Assembly: GCA_022494885.1 (NCBI GenBank)
Contig: JAGVSM010003738.1
Coordinates: 1 to 64,000 of the forward strand
Reading direction: 5' to 3'
Length of the DNA: 64,000 nucleotides
From: Micrasema longulum
Lineage: Eukaryota > Arthropoda > Insecta > Trichoptera > Brachycentridae
Shown: one piece after another, positions 11,620 to 23,610 of the stretch
Layout of the letters: each line of letters starts with the position of its first letter
Position numbering within the stretch: position 1 is the first letter of the stretch
Position numbers and translations under genes: made by a program
The notes under the pieces: generated by a model
The model's database searches: none
Told to the model about the DNA's origin: nothing
What the model saw: only the letters and a program-made list of their open reading frames with translations

Positions 11620-14113
11620 GAATGCATGCTTGTAAGAACCCACCTCAGACCACTTTTTCCGAAATACTGTTTATGGCGGATTAACATTCTCTATGGCAAG
11701 ACAAACTGTTTGAGTGTCAAAACATACCTCGGTCATACAAGCATCTCACAGTTTTATAAAGATACGAATATTCAATGAGCGTAAAAATCCACCTTATCCT
11801 GGATGAGGTGTTTTTTTACAATCAAACATGTGGCAGCACCTGAAACTGTCAGCTGTCAATATTGAAGATTTTAAGGTTAGTTTGAACAACTGAGGTGACT
11901 GTAACGCACACAAATTACTTGCATTACACAAATTAAATTAAATTTTATTGCTTATTGGTGAAAATGAGTGCTGAAACTGAGGAAAATGTGATATATTTAA
12001 ACTCAGGTGAGTCTTCCTCGGGTGAAACTCACACAAAAAAACGACGAGATAACTCTGCTGATTATTCTCGGAATAAGATCAAACAAGCACGTATTCATGA
12101 ACAGGCTTATGTATCGACAAAAAATAAAACTGTACGGTCTAAGACAATGGGACCTCCATGCAAGTGTACAAAAAAATGCTGGAAAACCATATCCGAAAAT
12201 GACAAATTAGGGAATTTCACCAAATTATATAACTTGGCGACAAAAAATTAACGAGATATCAATTTCCAGGGGTTAATATCTTGTAAAGACATAAAACGAC
12301 GCCAAGTGCTGGAGAAGATCTCATTAAGACAGAAAATGTTTACATACACCGTTCAAATTGGTAATGAGAAGAAAGATGTATGCCATTTTGTTTTTCTTAG
12401 CTTGTTTTGCATTACTAAGGACCGTGTTAAAAGGCTCCGTGACTTGTTGGTCTTGGGTAAAATACCGAAAGACAAGAGAAGGAAATGGTTAATGCAATGT
12501 TTGGTGATGAAATTACTGCAGTGATCTCTCATATATCCTGTTTTCCAGCAAAAGAGAGCCACTACTCTTCTGGCATAGTAAAGTATCTTCCTGCTGACCT
12601 ATCAGTAAAAAAAATGTTTAGACTTTTTAAGATAAAATACCCAGGACTAGGATTAAGTACGAATATTATAATAAAATATTCAGGGAGAACTTTGGTCTTC
12701 GCTTTGGACGACCAGCAGTAGATACGTGCTGCCTCTGCGAGAGTCTAGACTTGAAAATCAATTCGAAAACCTTGAATGACGTAGCTAAAAGGGTAGTTTT
12801 GGCCGAAAATCTCGTACACAAAAAGAGGGCAAAGAAGTTCTTTAATAAAGTTCAAGAAGCAAGGCAAAGATTCCAAAAAGATGAATTGTTGTTGGGAATT
12901 TACTACGATTACATGCAAAATGTATTACTGCCAATAATCCCAGTGCAAGATATATTTTATTTGCGGCAATTGAGCGTTTCTATCTTCTGCATCCATAATT
13001 TGAAAACGGGTAAAAATGTTCTGTTCTTATATCATGAAAGGCAAGCAAAAAAAGGACCAAAAAAAGTATGCTCGTTTATTATAACATACGTTAAAGAGTA
13101 CGTCGACAAAAAAATGGTGGAACTTATGCTCTTTTCTGATAACTGCGCAGGGCAGAATAAAGACAATACAGCAGTACGAATGAATATGGCCCTAGTTGAC
13201 AGTGGGCGTTTCAAAAACATTCTACAGATCTTTCCGATGCGTGGCCATTCTTTTCTGCCGTGTGATAGAGCATTTGGGATTATAAAAAGAAGCCTTTGTC
13301 GTAAAAAAGGCTGTACAGTGTACGGGAACTTATAGAATTAATAGTATCTTCGAGCAGGCAGAGTGATTTTTTTACAGTGTACTTGGTCAGCGGAGAGGAT
13401 GCAACCGAGTTTAAAAAATGGTGGGTTCAACATTTCAAAAAGACTGCACTATCCCTTGAAACAAAGGATCGGCGGGTTCCGAGAACGGAGAAAGTAAGCT
13501 TCCGTATCTCAAAGTTCCATCACCTCACATTAAAAAAAATCGACAGAGACGTGCCGGTAAAAACGCAGGAATTTATTGATGGAATGATAAAACATACATT
13601 TTTGTTGAAGATAAGGCCACATATTACCATATCGCTACAAAATGAACCTGTTTATGAACCAAGGCAGCTCTGCATTAATGCAAAGAAGATGCAAGACCTG
13701 AAAAATTGCGTTCAGTTTGTACCTGAAGATGAAAAAAATATTTTCTGGGACAAAATATTGCAATTACATGAAACAGCTGAAAATGTCGAAGATGAAGAAT
13801 TAGATTAATTCAGTTAATTCTTTATGAAAATAAATATTATTAAACATTCGTACAAATTGGACTTTGATTGTAAAAACACACCTTGTACAAGATGGCTGTA
13901 AAAATCCACCTCATCCCAAAATTTAAAAAAATAAAAAAATAAAATCTATGAATATATTATCCAACCACCTTTTAACATACCATATGTTAAATATTTTTCA
14001 ACATAAAAAGAAAAAAAAACAATGCTGTTATTTTTTTTTACACCAGACAGTTTTCATTGATTTTCTGAAACTTTTGCTTTTGGTCCGAGGTGGGTTTTCA
14101 CAATCATGCATTC
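11620..14113 (+). mobile_element. complete, decayed DNA transposon with 33 bp TIRs, ATTT target duplication and motif array
   Basis: A 2494 bp element with both ends intact. The left end at 11620-11652 and the right end at 14081-14113 are inverted repeats matching at 29 of 33 positions (outermost GAATGCATG). Both sides are flanked by ATTT (11616-11619 and 14114-14117), a 4 bp target duplication. Inside each end a 15 bp motif of the form GTAARAAYCCACCTY recurs seven times: 11632, 11716, 11781 and 11805(-) on the left, 13870, 13898 and 14087(-) on the right. These are probable transposase binding sites. The interior carries one transposase-like reading frame broken by a stop and frameshifts. 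A 4 bp duplication and long subterminal repeats are compatible with Sola-like transposons, but that superfamily label is inference. It lies outside and downstream of the host gene. Confidence 0.9.
11964..13808 (+). pseudogene. broken transposase-like gene (SDNCAGQNK / RNase-H-like family)
   Basis: One coding region spread over three frames. ATG at 11964 opens MSAETEENV with a Ser/Lys-rich N-terminus, then a Cys cluster (GPPCKCTKKCWKTIS). A TAA at 12249 interrupts it and the frame resumes directly after. Shifts occur near 12490, between about 12660 and 12680, and near 13319. Recognisable blocks in order: FPAKESHYSS and KYLPADLSVKKMFRL (about 12545-12640); a Cys-rich VDTCCLCES just before 12751; YYDYMQN (first probable catalytic Asp); LMLFSDNCAGQNKD (13138, second Asp); FPMRGHSFLPCDRAFGIIKR (third acidic candidate); and a C-terminal part, 13377-13808, ending KMQDLKNCVQFVPEDE. 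This order matches a widespread family of insect proteins annotated as uncharacterised (DUF7869-like, from memory). Their residence inside TIRs here argues they are transposases. One stop plus at least three frameshifts make this copy dead. Confidence 0.8.
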
Positions 14114-14117
14114 ATTT
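14114..14117. repeat. right target-site duplication ATTT
   Basis: ATTT directly outside the right inverted end; identical to 11616-11619. Confidence 0.75.
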
Positions 14118-15078
14118 ATTTGTACACGCTTAAAGTATCGTTAATTAAAACAATTTCTGCAAAGAGAAAATTAAAAATGATAGTGCTCACAGTTAGTAAA
14201 GCCATCGGATGTTTTATTGAGTAAATATGTAATGAATTTATTTAGGTAGGTATAAAAATAACTAAAACAACTTATTGTAACTTACATCATAATCAATATG
14301 AATTATTCAAAAATAATTTCAAATACTTTATTATAAGTCATTTAATTCAGACGCATTATGTTTCGTAATTTTTATATATTTCCCATTCTTCATCTGATGG
14401 AATTATTTGAGCAATTTTGTGTGAGTCATCTCTCTGTTTCTAAAGTTCACACGAGGGTTGTGTGAACCACTATTTGTTAGTTTTCTTAAATTAATATTTT
14501 TTAGTTGGCATGATATTGTCAACAAAACGACCTTCTCTATTATTCACTTCACATATATATGTTTCATTATTAAAATTTTCTTTTTGATGTTCAATATATA
14601 TTTTTAAATTGCGATAATTTTGTTTTTACCTCCTTTATTGCATGTTTTTTAATACCAATCTTCAAAGAAATCCAATTAAAATTCATGGTTTTGGTCGGGA
14701 GACTGAATTGATAAATGAATTTTATTTAACTAATTTATTTAATTTACCAAAATGACAATTCGAATAACAAAATATTAAGGGCATTATATTAGGACAAAAT
14801 ATCAAACTAGGAACCCTCGAGTAATAGTTTGACTTAATCAAAGTATAATAATCTCTAATAGCAAATTGCCCACCACATACCGCACACCGCATCTGAGGAC
14901 ATAAGTCTCCTTGGCGGTGCCCACATATACGCAAAATTTGCTCATTATCAAACGAGAAAAGCTGCCCGAAGGAGTTTTCTGAAACCTGGTAGCCTTAGCA
15001 TCTTTGTGCTGAAAGAAAGTAATCCAGAAGTACATAATCTGTACTTCATTGGATTGAGAAAAGAGGGAAGTGAATTCT

Positions 15079-15465
15079 TCACTGACTAGGATTAAATTGA
15101 TTGGACATGATCAATTCGCCGAAATGAATACAAAACTTTTTAAAAGCCTTGAAATTCTTTTTAGAAGCCACCAGATCTGTATATCTGACAGGACCTACAA
15201 CAGGGCCATGAATAGTAGCGAGAAGCTCCATTTGGTAATCATACAGAAAGGGAAAGGGACAAGACCACAAGATGTGTTCAGAAGATTGGTTAGGATATCC
15301 GCAGCAGCACAAAGGGGAGTCAACAATATTAAAAACAAATATATTTTTTTTAAATTTACCATGACCTGATAAAAACTGCGTAGTCCAGTGATAGAGGATA
15401 ACCCAAAAAGATATGGAAGAAGAAGAATAGCAAGGGTATTTGCCTCTTCTTAAATATAGTTTCAC
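15079..15465 (-). pseudogene. R1/I-like LINE C-terminal fragment with CCHC end
   Basis: Minus-strand frame: TQFLSGHGKFKKNIFVFNIV then DSPLCCCGYPNQSSEHILWS CP in sequence. The TGHG...DSPLC.CG....EHIL..CP pattern is the RNase H to zinc-knuckle C-terminus of R1/LOA/I-type non-LTR elements. It ends at NQFNPSQ and stop. Presumed 3' UTR sequence (about 14840-15078) follows below; 14118-14720 shows nothing recognisable. Confidence 0.8.
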
Positions 15466-15475
15466 TTATTTTACT

Positions 15476-15580
15476 ATACATATTTTTAGTAAACAAACAG
15501 ATAAAGTGTATAAACTCAGAACTAATAACAGATTTCCACATAGTATACAAAGTTAGTAAAGAAAATATATTACATATCAA
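15476..15580 (+). repeat. unclassified dispersed repeat, copy 1
   Basis: About 105 bp with TAGTAAACAAACAGATAAAG, AACTCAGAACTAATAACAGA, TTTCCACATAGTATACAAAG. The inverted copy at 47610-47710 matches with few differences. Confidence 0.7.
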
Positions 15581-15758
15581 ATACATGCAATGTATACGTA
15601 TAAAAATGTTATTTTCATGTACTCAATAATCAAAGATTTTTTAATATTTATTTTAAGAACATTAAGTTACTGTAAATTGGGCGGGAAAAGGACAAAAATG
15701 CTTGAAAAGAGGATAAGGAGGGGAGGGGAGATGTACATATTTATTATCATAATGTCTA

Positions 15759-16460
15759 CTAAGTTACATAATACATTTTTAGTGTAAATTTTAAATCTGA
15801 CAGAGTGATTTTTGTGTAATCTTTATTTTTAAATTTTGTATTGTACATTGAAAAAGTTCTACGAAAAAAAGCATTTATAACATACGATGTTTTACTTATT
15901 GGTACATGAAACAGGTGGTACCGTCTACAAATCCTGGCTGGCACATGTATTGTTATTAAACCAAGCAGCTCTGTACAGTCAACCATTCCTGTCATAATTT
16001 TGTTAGCAGTAGTTGGTCCGCACACACTCTGCGGTATTGTAGAGAAATGATTCCATGGAAGGTGGAGGCAGTGAGAGTAGATACATAAGAAATACCGGTT
16101 TTGTATTTAAGGTAGTTTATACATTTGTTTTGAATATTTTCTATTCTACTTATATATATGGCATACTGGGGATTCCATATCTGAGAGGCGTATTCCAAAT
16201 GGCTTCTGACAAATGTATAATATAATGAAATAAGGGCCTTTGGATTATCAAAAAGTTAACTCATTCGAATTATGAAACCTAACATGCTCAATGCTTTGGA
16301 GGTAATTTTATATGAAAGATGTCGATCTTCAAAGTGATGTTCAGCTGCTTGAGAGCTCTTCCAATCGGTATAACCAGAGTAAGTTGGTTCTGGAAGCCAG
16401 GAGGTACAGTCTGTGCTGAAGTTGTTAGAGATAGCCATAAATAACATAAAAATTGACACT
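15759..16460 (-). pseudogene. LINE C-terminal fragment, two frames
   Basis: Minus strand, one frame: KALSMLGFIIRMS upstream; HLEYASQIWNPQYAIYISRI then ENIQNKCINYLKYK; after a frameshift near 16010: CTELLGLITIHVPARICRR and YHLFHVPISKTSYVINAFFR R. LEYAS.IW, RIE.IQ.K and the HVP.SKTSY block are LINE C-terminal landmarks. Further minus-strand coding-like text runs on through 16482-16690 (WVFPAAFFMGMFRTNIL), which I cannot place. Confidence 0.75.
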
Positions 16461-16867
16461 CTCTAAAATGGCTGAGTACTCTTAATTCCTTGTCAGTTTG
16501 AAAAAATGGGTCAGTGTGAACCCATCCCTTCTAAGTTGCAATATGTTGGTTCTAAACATACCCATGAAGAATGCAGCGGGAAAGACCCACGGATCACCAC
16601 CATACTCCCCCATGTAGAGATATCTCAGTTTTTTTTTCTGATCCCTCTCCAACATGGGAGAATATCTCACCTCGTGCAGATTGTATATCACCGAGGCACT
16701 CTCAAACCTGGTACAAACTTATGGATTATACTGGATTCTGTGTGTACTGGAATAATTGAAACTCCTAGCAGTTTGGAGAATAAAACCCAACATCTTCGGT
16801 GTAAGTTCACATGTTCTCTCGATGTGAGCATGAAAAGTCAATTAGCTTTCATTTTTTTTTTTTCATT

Positions 16868-16960
16868 TTTTTTTTTGCACCACAACAGGCCAGGAGGCCT
16901 AATTACAGTGGTGAATTACATCACAGAGCACCCAGGCTTGAGAAAAATCATTTTTTTTAC
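16868..16960 (-). repeat. SINE-C 3' fragment
   Basis: CAACAGGCCAGGAGGCCTAA, CACCCAGGCTTGAG: the complement of the SINE-C tail. Confidence 0.6.
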
Positions 16961-17449
16961 TAGAATGACACATTACAGCATAATATATTCATGTTATAAA
17001 TTCATTCTTAATTTGTATAGCGAGCATCGTGAGTTTTGTTTCTTGCAGAACCTCATTTGAAATTATCTGAAAAGAAATTTTACTTTGAATGCCGATCATT
17101 ACGCCTTCTGTATGCTGACTAAACTAATCACATCTGACAGTCGTGTATACATATGTTTCACTAAGCGTTAGAATACATGGTCTATACTTATTCAATATTA
17201 CTTCCAGTTCTTCGTAATGAGCTATACATGAAATATTCACGCGAAAAATATTTTTAAAACCCCTTTTCAAAAAAAAAAATCTTTGTTTCGATTATTTTTG
17301 TTGAAACTGCACATTCCTAAGCTCAATATTGGGTGGTAAATATTACATGTGATAAATATTAGAATTGTGATAAAAAATTGTTGTTTAAATATTAGCGGAA
17401 TACCTACTGTAAAATGAAGCATAAAATCTGTTTCGTGTCAGGCATATAA

Positions 17450-17748
17450 ATGAAACAGTTCTGTATGTAAAATAGAACTAGAATAAAAAACGAGCACTTT
17501 TGACTCGGTGGCTTCTTTAAAGTGAAAATCGTTAAAAAAGAAATTGAGTGGAGAGATATTTTCACCTCACAGTGCAGTGGCTTGAGGTCAATGTAAAATA
17601 TTTGCTTTAAAGGTAGTTCACTGCAATATTTCGCTGTACCAGGACAGGCACCTGGAGTTTAAGACTGATAACTTGATGCATTTGGTGCACCTATGCAGTG
17701 TTTCAGTGCAGTGGTTTATGCACCACTAAGCGTGGAAAGAAAAATAAT
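17450..17748 (+). repeat. SINE-B copy, worn
   Basis: ATGTAAAATAGAACTAGAAT and CTTTTGACTCGGTGGCTTCT module; body AGGACAGGCACCTGGAGTTT, AAGACTGATAAC, TTATGCACCACTAAGCGTGG. Confidence 0.6.
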
Positions 17749-18754
17749 GGATCTCAAATATTTAAAATAATTCAGTTTACATTTATGGTTTTATTTTTTT
17801 GTTGATCAATTTTATTACATAATTGATACATGTTTTTTTATACCATCTACTTTTATATATTTTTTTGTTCTAGCTGTTACTTTCCAAAAAAGAGACTAGC
17901 TCTTGTGCTTGGAGAGTGACTTACACTGTTATATTTATTTAGTAATTTTAAGTTATATGATTTTGAATATACAAATACTCAGAACAAAGAAAATAATAAA
18001 AAATTTACAAAATAAAAAAAAAACAGAAAATAATTATAAAACTAATTTATTTTATTCGGGTTCAAAAAATTTCTTCAAATTTACTTGGAATTTATTCATT
18101 GTTCTTAAATTCAAGTGATGTTGAGAAACTAGTGTTAATTTATCCATTATGGTTTTAATGTTATCGTGTTTAAAATATATTATTTTTTAAAGGCCTTTTA
18201 AATTATTTTAAGACAAACAAGTAAGAAAAAATATTTTTACCAATGAAATCAACGTAAAATATCCGAAGAGAAACATAAAATAACAATTAGAAATTTCCAC
18301 TTTACAGAACTCCTTGAAAAACTAAAATTTACGCGTAGCATTTTTATTCACAACTCGAACTCTTGAAATAAAAAGCCCTTAATTTCAGTAGGTTTCTGAA
18401 AAAACCTTTCACAATTTGTTAATGAAATCTTTTCACTTTTGCAATCGTAAATTTTCAACTCCTTTCACCTGACGTTTAAAATGTCGGGGTGAATATTCAG
18501 AACTCGAACGGTCTGTAGTTAGGGGTTTCCAGGAAGGGGTCGCTTTACATTTTTATTGGATCTCGAACTGTGAAAGTATAAGCATACACACACTACGTTG
18601 AAAGTTTCTTTAATATTGTAGAAATCGAGGCCTTATAAACAAAATTAAAATATCATCAAGGTTTTTAAACATCTTGAAAAAATACATTTAAATTCTATTC
18701 TGTCGTGATGAAATTGTCATGATGATGTCAACTGTCATGATGATGTTCAGTGCT

Positions 18755-19015
18755 GTGTGAGAAATAGAACCAGAACCCTGGACGAGTGTAACTGGAATAA
18801 TGGCTACTGTTACGTACAAATCCTTAAATAGGAAATTCAGTGAATATTACTTTACCTCTTGGTGAACTCTAAGCAATTTTTCCTACCATGTCTGAGTTGG
18901 GTTCAATTCCTCGCAATGTTCACGCGATTGATAATTTGATGTATGCGTTTTCACTGCAATATTTCATAGGCCTTGAAGTAGTACCTGAACCATAACCCAG
19001 ATGCAGTAGCATTCT
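18755..19015 (+). repeat. SINE-B copy, worn
   Basis: GAAATAGAACCAGAACCCTG, GACGAGTGTAAC module; GAGTTGGGTTCAATTCCTCG B-box region; AGTACCTGAACCATAACC body. Confidence 0.55.
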
Positions 19016-19124
19016 GTGTCTGATTGAACAGATTTTTTCCTATTTTTAACTTTTGAAAAGCTGTGCTAAAAAAATCCTCTGGAGACGGTGTTGTAACGTC
19101 ATGTTACATAAAGCTAATATTATA

Positions 19125-19330
19125 TGTAAATGGAGAACATTTTAGAGAAAGAAACATGGAAGTCTGGGCATTTACAGGGCTTGTGACCTGTCGTTGGCTG
19201 GTTTAAGTGGCAACTTTACACACTGTGTAACATTTGCCATTATGCATATGTTTAAATATCCGTATTTCTTTATTTTTTCCATTTTTTGATTTAAGCGAAG
19301 TTAAAGAGCTGAAACCTTTGTCGATTATTT
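19125..19330 (+). repeat. F1 repeat copy
   Basis: GGGCATTTACAGGGCTTGTG, ACCTGTCGTTGGCTGG, CTTTACACACTGTGTAACAT. Confidence 0.7.
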
Positions 19331-19499
19331 TTATAACAATTATTATTAATTTCTTAGAACAGTTTATTTAGTAAGAAATGTTAAATTTTCAAGAATTGTG
19401 ATGATACGTATTATCATCATTATTCTCTTTTCTACTCCCAAAGGTGCAAAGGACATTGAATATGTCAACCAAATTCATTGTATTTCAATAATCTGTTAC

Positions 19500-19735
19500 A
19501 CGAAGGTTAGGTGATCAATATTACGCCTCAGGTGCCAATCCGGGAACAATAAAATATTTTGAATTCACCCTACCAGGAATCGAAGCAGGACATAAAGAAT
19601 GGTAGGGGAACGAGCCAATCACTACACAACGAGGCGAGCCTATTTCCACTTGATTTCTTTAATCAGAACTTTTACCCGAGAGCAACCATCGAGTCGAAAA
19701 CACTCGTCAAGGGTTCAGGTTCTATTTCACAAACA
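19500..19735 (-). repeat. SINE-B copy, near full length
   Basis: Minus strand: 5' module GTGAAATAGAACCTGAACCC, GACGAGTGTTTTCGACTCGA, GGTTGCTCTCGGGTAAAA; a tRNA-like head (CGTTGTGTAGTGATTGGCTC, GCTTCGATTCCTGG); then the same body as SINE-A (GGATTGGCACCTGAGGCGTA). Confidence 0.75.
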
Positions 19736-19739
19736 AAAA

Positions 19740-20855
19740 TGTATTTTTTACCCCCCTGGTGATAGATATGTAGTGAGTTTGACCATTCTAGAGAGTCAAA
19801 TTATTTATTTCTTAGAAGTGGTGTAACAATGGGTATTAAAACATTTTTATCGTACCGATTCTGCTTTGTAAATCCTCTTTAATAAATTAAATGAAAAAGC
19901 AAAAAGCTTTTTTTTCCAATCATCATATCAATTTTAAGTTCGCTGAACACACCAGCTGTTGCAAAAGAATAAAGAACTATGTACATATATTTGTATGTAG
20001 CTTGTACTTGAATAAAGTGTATATATTTTATATTTAAATTCAACATAAAATCGACACGTGTGTTCTCATACATATGTATGTATACCTTACATACGAAACA
20101 AATTTATTTCAATCAATTTTTCCCTCAGGCGTATATTGGGGTAGATTTAAGGTGGTTTTTCCATCAAAGTGGATATGCATTCGATGTTTTTGCTACAGGC
20201 TATAAAAAAGTACCCCTGTTACAGGCTATATAAAACTTTGGAAAAGGACGAAACAGAAGGATATTAGTGAAAGGCATTAAAAAAGTCAAAAAGTCAATCA
20301 AAAAGTTTACTAGCTTGTCAAACGAAGTAGCCCGCTTAAGGACATCAGTAATTTATTGTTAACTATAACACATTGCAACTTTTTCATAACCAATATTTTT
20401 GTTCAACTTTCTGATATAAGATCTTAGTTCTCATTTCTATTTTATCTACATTATACAATGTGCATTTTGCAAAGTGGAACATTTCATTACCTTCATACAA
20501 TTCTGCATGGAATTCTGTTATTTTCATATGTGTCACTAACTTAAATAATCGGTACACTTCAAATATGTAATATATTCGACCAATAAGCGTTTTCACCATT
20601 TAACAAAGTACCTATTAGAGAGTGAAAAGTAAAAGCATATAATGTTTTTTTAAAAGATATTATTTAATTTCTTCTTATTTATCCAAATATTTCAATTTTC
20701 GGACCATTTAATTTCCTAAAAATCGTGTGACTGATTTGTAGTGTATTCACTTATTTATATATTTATTTATTAAATGGAATCGATTTGTACTAGATAGGGA
20801 TTTAAACCGTAAATTTAAGATCCTCGGGTTTACAACTCAACCGTCAACGAAAAAT
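19740..20855. other. no gene seen
   Basis: Short frames on both strands only; a short near-duplicate (TACAGGCTATAAAAAAGTAC and TACAGGCTATATAAAACT) occurs at 20195-20240. Confidence 0.5.
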
Positions 20856-20859
20856 TTCT

Positions 20860-21141
20860 AAGTGATTGCGTGAGCAACACCGGAATAAGAGAAATATGTG
20901 ATGCTGAGGACATCGTAGGATGGAACAAACAGCGAAGAAGGAAACGGTAAGGTCATGTCCAAAGAATGGACACCACTAGACATCCGTATGTCGCAGTGCA
21001 GTATCAGCTTCACGAGACTCGTCCTCATGAAAGATGAAAGGACAGCTGGGAATCCACTTCAGAAAGAAGAGCACTCTCGAGAACAAATAACATAGGTCTA
21101 TGCAAGAAAGAAAAAGAAAAAGAAAAAGAAGAAACAAAATA
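20860..21141 (+). pseudogene. RTE-like LINE C-terminal fragment with Glu/Lys tail
   Basis: IREMCDAEDIVGWNKQRRRK then a stop, GHVQRMD, and after a frame change RPHERWKDSWESTSERRALS with NNIGLCKKEKEKEK. The HV.RM and RPP.RW.DSW motifs mark the end of RTE-like elements; the AAGAAA repeat at 21104 is the element's tail. Confidence 0.7.
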
Positions 21142-21609
21142 TGGTAGAAAATATATTTAAGAAATACGTAAGTATATGAAAATAATTGTCGTATTTGTAT
21201 AATAAGATATGTAGTTATGCCAAAGTTGTAGATAAAATTATCGGCCACAAAAAACAATCTTTTAGGATTGTCTTATTTTTTTTCTTGTTAGTTGTTAGGA
21301 ATTTGTTTCTTTTATTTCGGCAAAATAGTGGCTCAAAAAGAACCAAAGATAAGAGCAAAAGGAAAAGTCATTTACATGTTATTACTCTTACATACATACA
21401 TATATTACGATTTGGGCAACAAGACGTGAGATCCTTTTACTTGTGATTTTAGTACGGTTCACTGAATATAACACCCTATTACGCCTTGCTATTTGGAGCG
21501 TTGAGAGCCAGATGAACTTAACCGACATTTGAAAAGTTTTCGGCAAGATTTCTTCAAAATATTCGTTTAAGATTACGTATTATTACTTTTATTAGTCGTT
21601 ATTATTTTC

Positions 21610-21822
21610 CTTGAACTTGTCCATGGTCAGCGCATCGGCTTACCACTCAAGCAATCTTGAGTGCGATTTCTAGGATGTTTAACCCTAGAATATTTCATAG
21701 TCCCTGAGCTGGCACCGGTAGTTTAAGACTGATCATCTCACTTTAATGTAACAAAAATGATCGAAATACGCTGCGATGAATGTATCAATTCAGTGCTCAG
21801 TAGGCGCGGAAAGGGAATAGAG
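21610..21822 (+). repeat. SINE-A-related copy, divergent head
   Basis: CCATGGTCAGCGCATCGGCT head; body GCACCGGTAGTTTAAGACTG, TGTAACAAAAATGATCGAAA, TACGCTGCGATGAATG. Confidence 0.7.
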
Positions 21823-22919
21823 ATTGTATTTTTTCCTAAAAGTCGTAAATAATTTGTGCTGAAAAAATAGGAATCGAGTTCTGGGAAAATGGGATTGGTT
21901 ATTAATTTTTGCTTTATTTAGTTAGTTCATAACATCTTAAGAACTAATTTAAACATTTATTTTCATCGCGCTCTAACCTCGGGAATTTGATCCGTGAGTC
22001 CAAAACATTAACGTAGGAACACATCCCGGCTCGCAACTAAAAAAAATGATAAACTTATAAAATTGGTCGCATTGAAAAAGAACGCTAAAGCAACAAGCAA
22101 CTCATTATGCTCATTTAGACGAAAACTTAAAACAAAGATTCGGGATCAGTTGCACCAAAAAGTTAAGAGAAATGCTTTAGTTATTAATATTATTTTTATA
22201 TTCTACTTAAGTACCTTGAATAATAAAACTATATAAAGACATTTAATCCATCTAATCTTCACATTTGTTTGAAAATGCCCTGACAAGGTGAAACAATAGA
22301 CACAAAATATTTGTAAAAATAAAATAAAGTGTTCAGTAGACTCAAAATAGGGTTTGATTTCTAATATTATTAGCTTAAAATGAAATTATTTAGTTATTAT
22401 TTTAATAAATGGCTCATCAATATTTTTATTTAAAATTGTACGTTCATTTCTTGTATTTTATGTGTGTATGTCAACATATTATACAAATGTATCTATGTAT
22501 TTAAATATTACTGGAATGATTGAGTTTATAGAGTTTTCATTATAAAGTTTCGTTTACACTTGAACAATACAATAGATACTACAAAATTGTCTTGTCCCAG
22601 CTCCGTGAAAAGCCTCCACCGCACAGGACACAAAACGCTGGGATAGTACGAAAATTTGGCCCCAGTTTGCAGAAAATGAATGCACGATTGTGTTTATTAC
22701 GACCTATTTCACAAAATAATATTTTTTACCAAGATGCAAAAAAACGCAAATATTTTGTAAAAAAAGGAGTTTTTGAAAAAAAAAAAATTACGTTCATCAC
22801 AGCTAAAAAAAATTGATTTTGTAAAGTGCAGATCTGCAAAAAAGCCACAAGACCTTTAAAACAGATCCGGGTAAGTGAGTGGGGCTTTCAATTCCAAGAT
22901 GCACTGGAATTGTTAAAGA
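21823..22919. other. no gene seen
   Basis: AT-rich; 22550-22620 shares a short run with bases 5-40 (GTTTACAC..GAACAATACAAT), an unclassified repeat. Confidence 0.45.
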
Positions 22920-22939
22920 ACGAAGAGGGATAGTAAAAA

Positions 22940-22981
22940 CGCGTATTTTTTCTGCCTCCATCTCTGCAGAAAAAATACGCG
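22940..22981. repeat. perfect 16 bp inverted repeat (hairpin)
   Basis: CGCGTATTTTTTCTGC (22940-22955) and its exact complement at 22966-22981, loop 10 bp. Sequence on either side resembles 455-490 (GTGTTGCTCCCGCATATTTT TTCTGC). Confidence 0.8.
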
Positions 22982-23114
22982 GGAGCAACACCTACGCATC
23001 GAGCAAGTCGCTATTCAAATGTTCCTACGTAAACTATCGAATATGAATTTTACGAGGCTTACAGAAAGGATAGCAAAAACAAAGATTGATATTTTTTTAA
23101 GAAGCTATCCGATA

Positions 23115-23610
23115 CACGAGAGATTAAAATCCGAATAAAAATGGCGCGAGACTGCTTTTTCAGGATGCGGAAACTTCTTTGCAGAAGAGAATTGAACTAA
23201 GACCCCCCCAATTGATGTTCCGTCTTCTCAGTACTTTTTTACGGCGTCGAAACGTGGACACTCACCCAAACACTTCAAAAAAGATCGAAGCCTTTGAAAT
23301 GTGGCACTACAGGAGGATACTTAAAATTTCCTGGGTAGACAGAGTCCGAAACCTGGTCCAGAAGATCACGAAGAAAAGAAAACTTGAGTACTTTGGACAT
23401 GTGATGAGAGGCAAAAAATATAACATTTTAAAAGTCATTCTATATGGAAGGATTGAAGGAAGACGCACTGCAGGTAGAAAGCGCGTCTCTTGGCTAAAAA
23501 ACCAGCGTGACTGGTTCCATTGCAGCATTCAGTCCTTGTTCAGGGTAGCTGTGAACAAAATGAGATTTTCTACGGTGATTTCTAGCCTCCACTGGGGAGG
23601 GGGAAGATAA
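23115..23610 (+). pseudogene. RTE-like LINE C-terminal fragment
   Basis: RIKMARDCFFRMRKLLC, then FYGVETWTLTQTLQK, a frameshift near 23280, and IEAFEMWHYRRILKISWVDR, KRKLEYFGHVMRGKKY, GRIEGRRTAGRKRVSWLKNQ. The AFEMW.YRR.LKISW.D.V and KL.Y.GHVMR blocks are the well-known end of endonuclease-reverse transcriptases in insect genomes. It is 5' truncated and lacks the RT core. Confidence 0.85.

Noticed and set aside
13948..14133. 61-codon frame at the right end of the 2.5 kb transposon
   Set aside because: It crosses the TIR and the target duplication, so it cannot be a real gene of either the element or the host.
16506..17060. 184-codon open frame on the plus strand
   Set aside because: It is antisense to coding-like minus text and runs into SINE-C and poly-T; no family motif.
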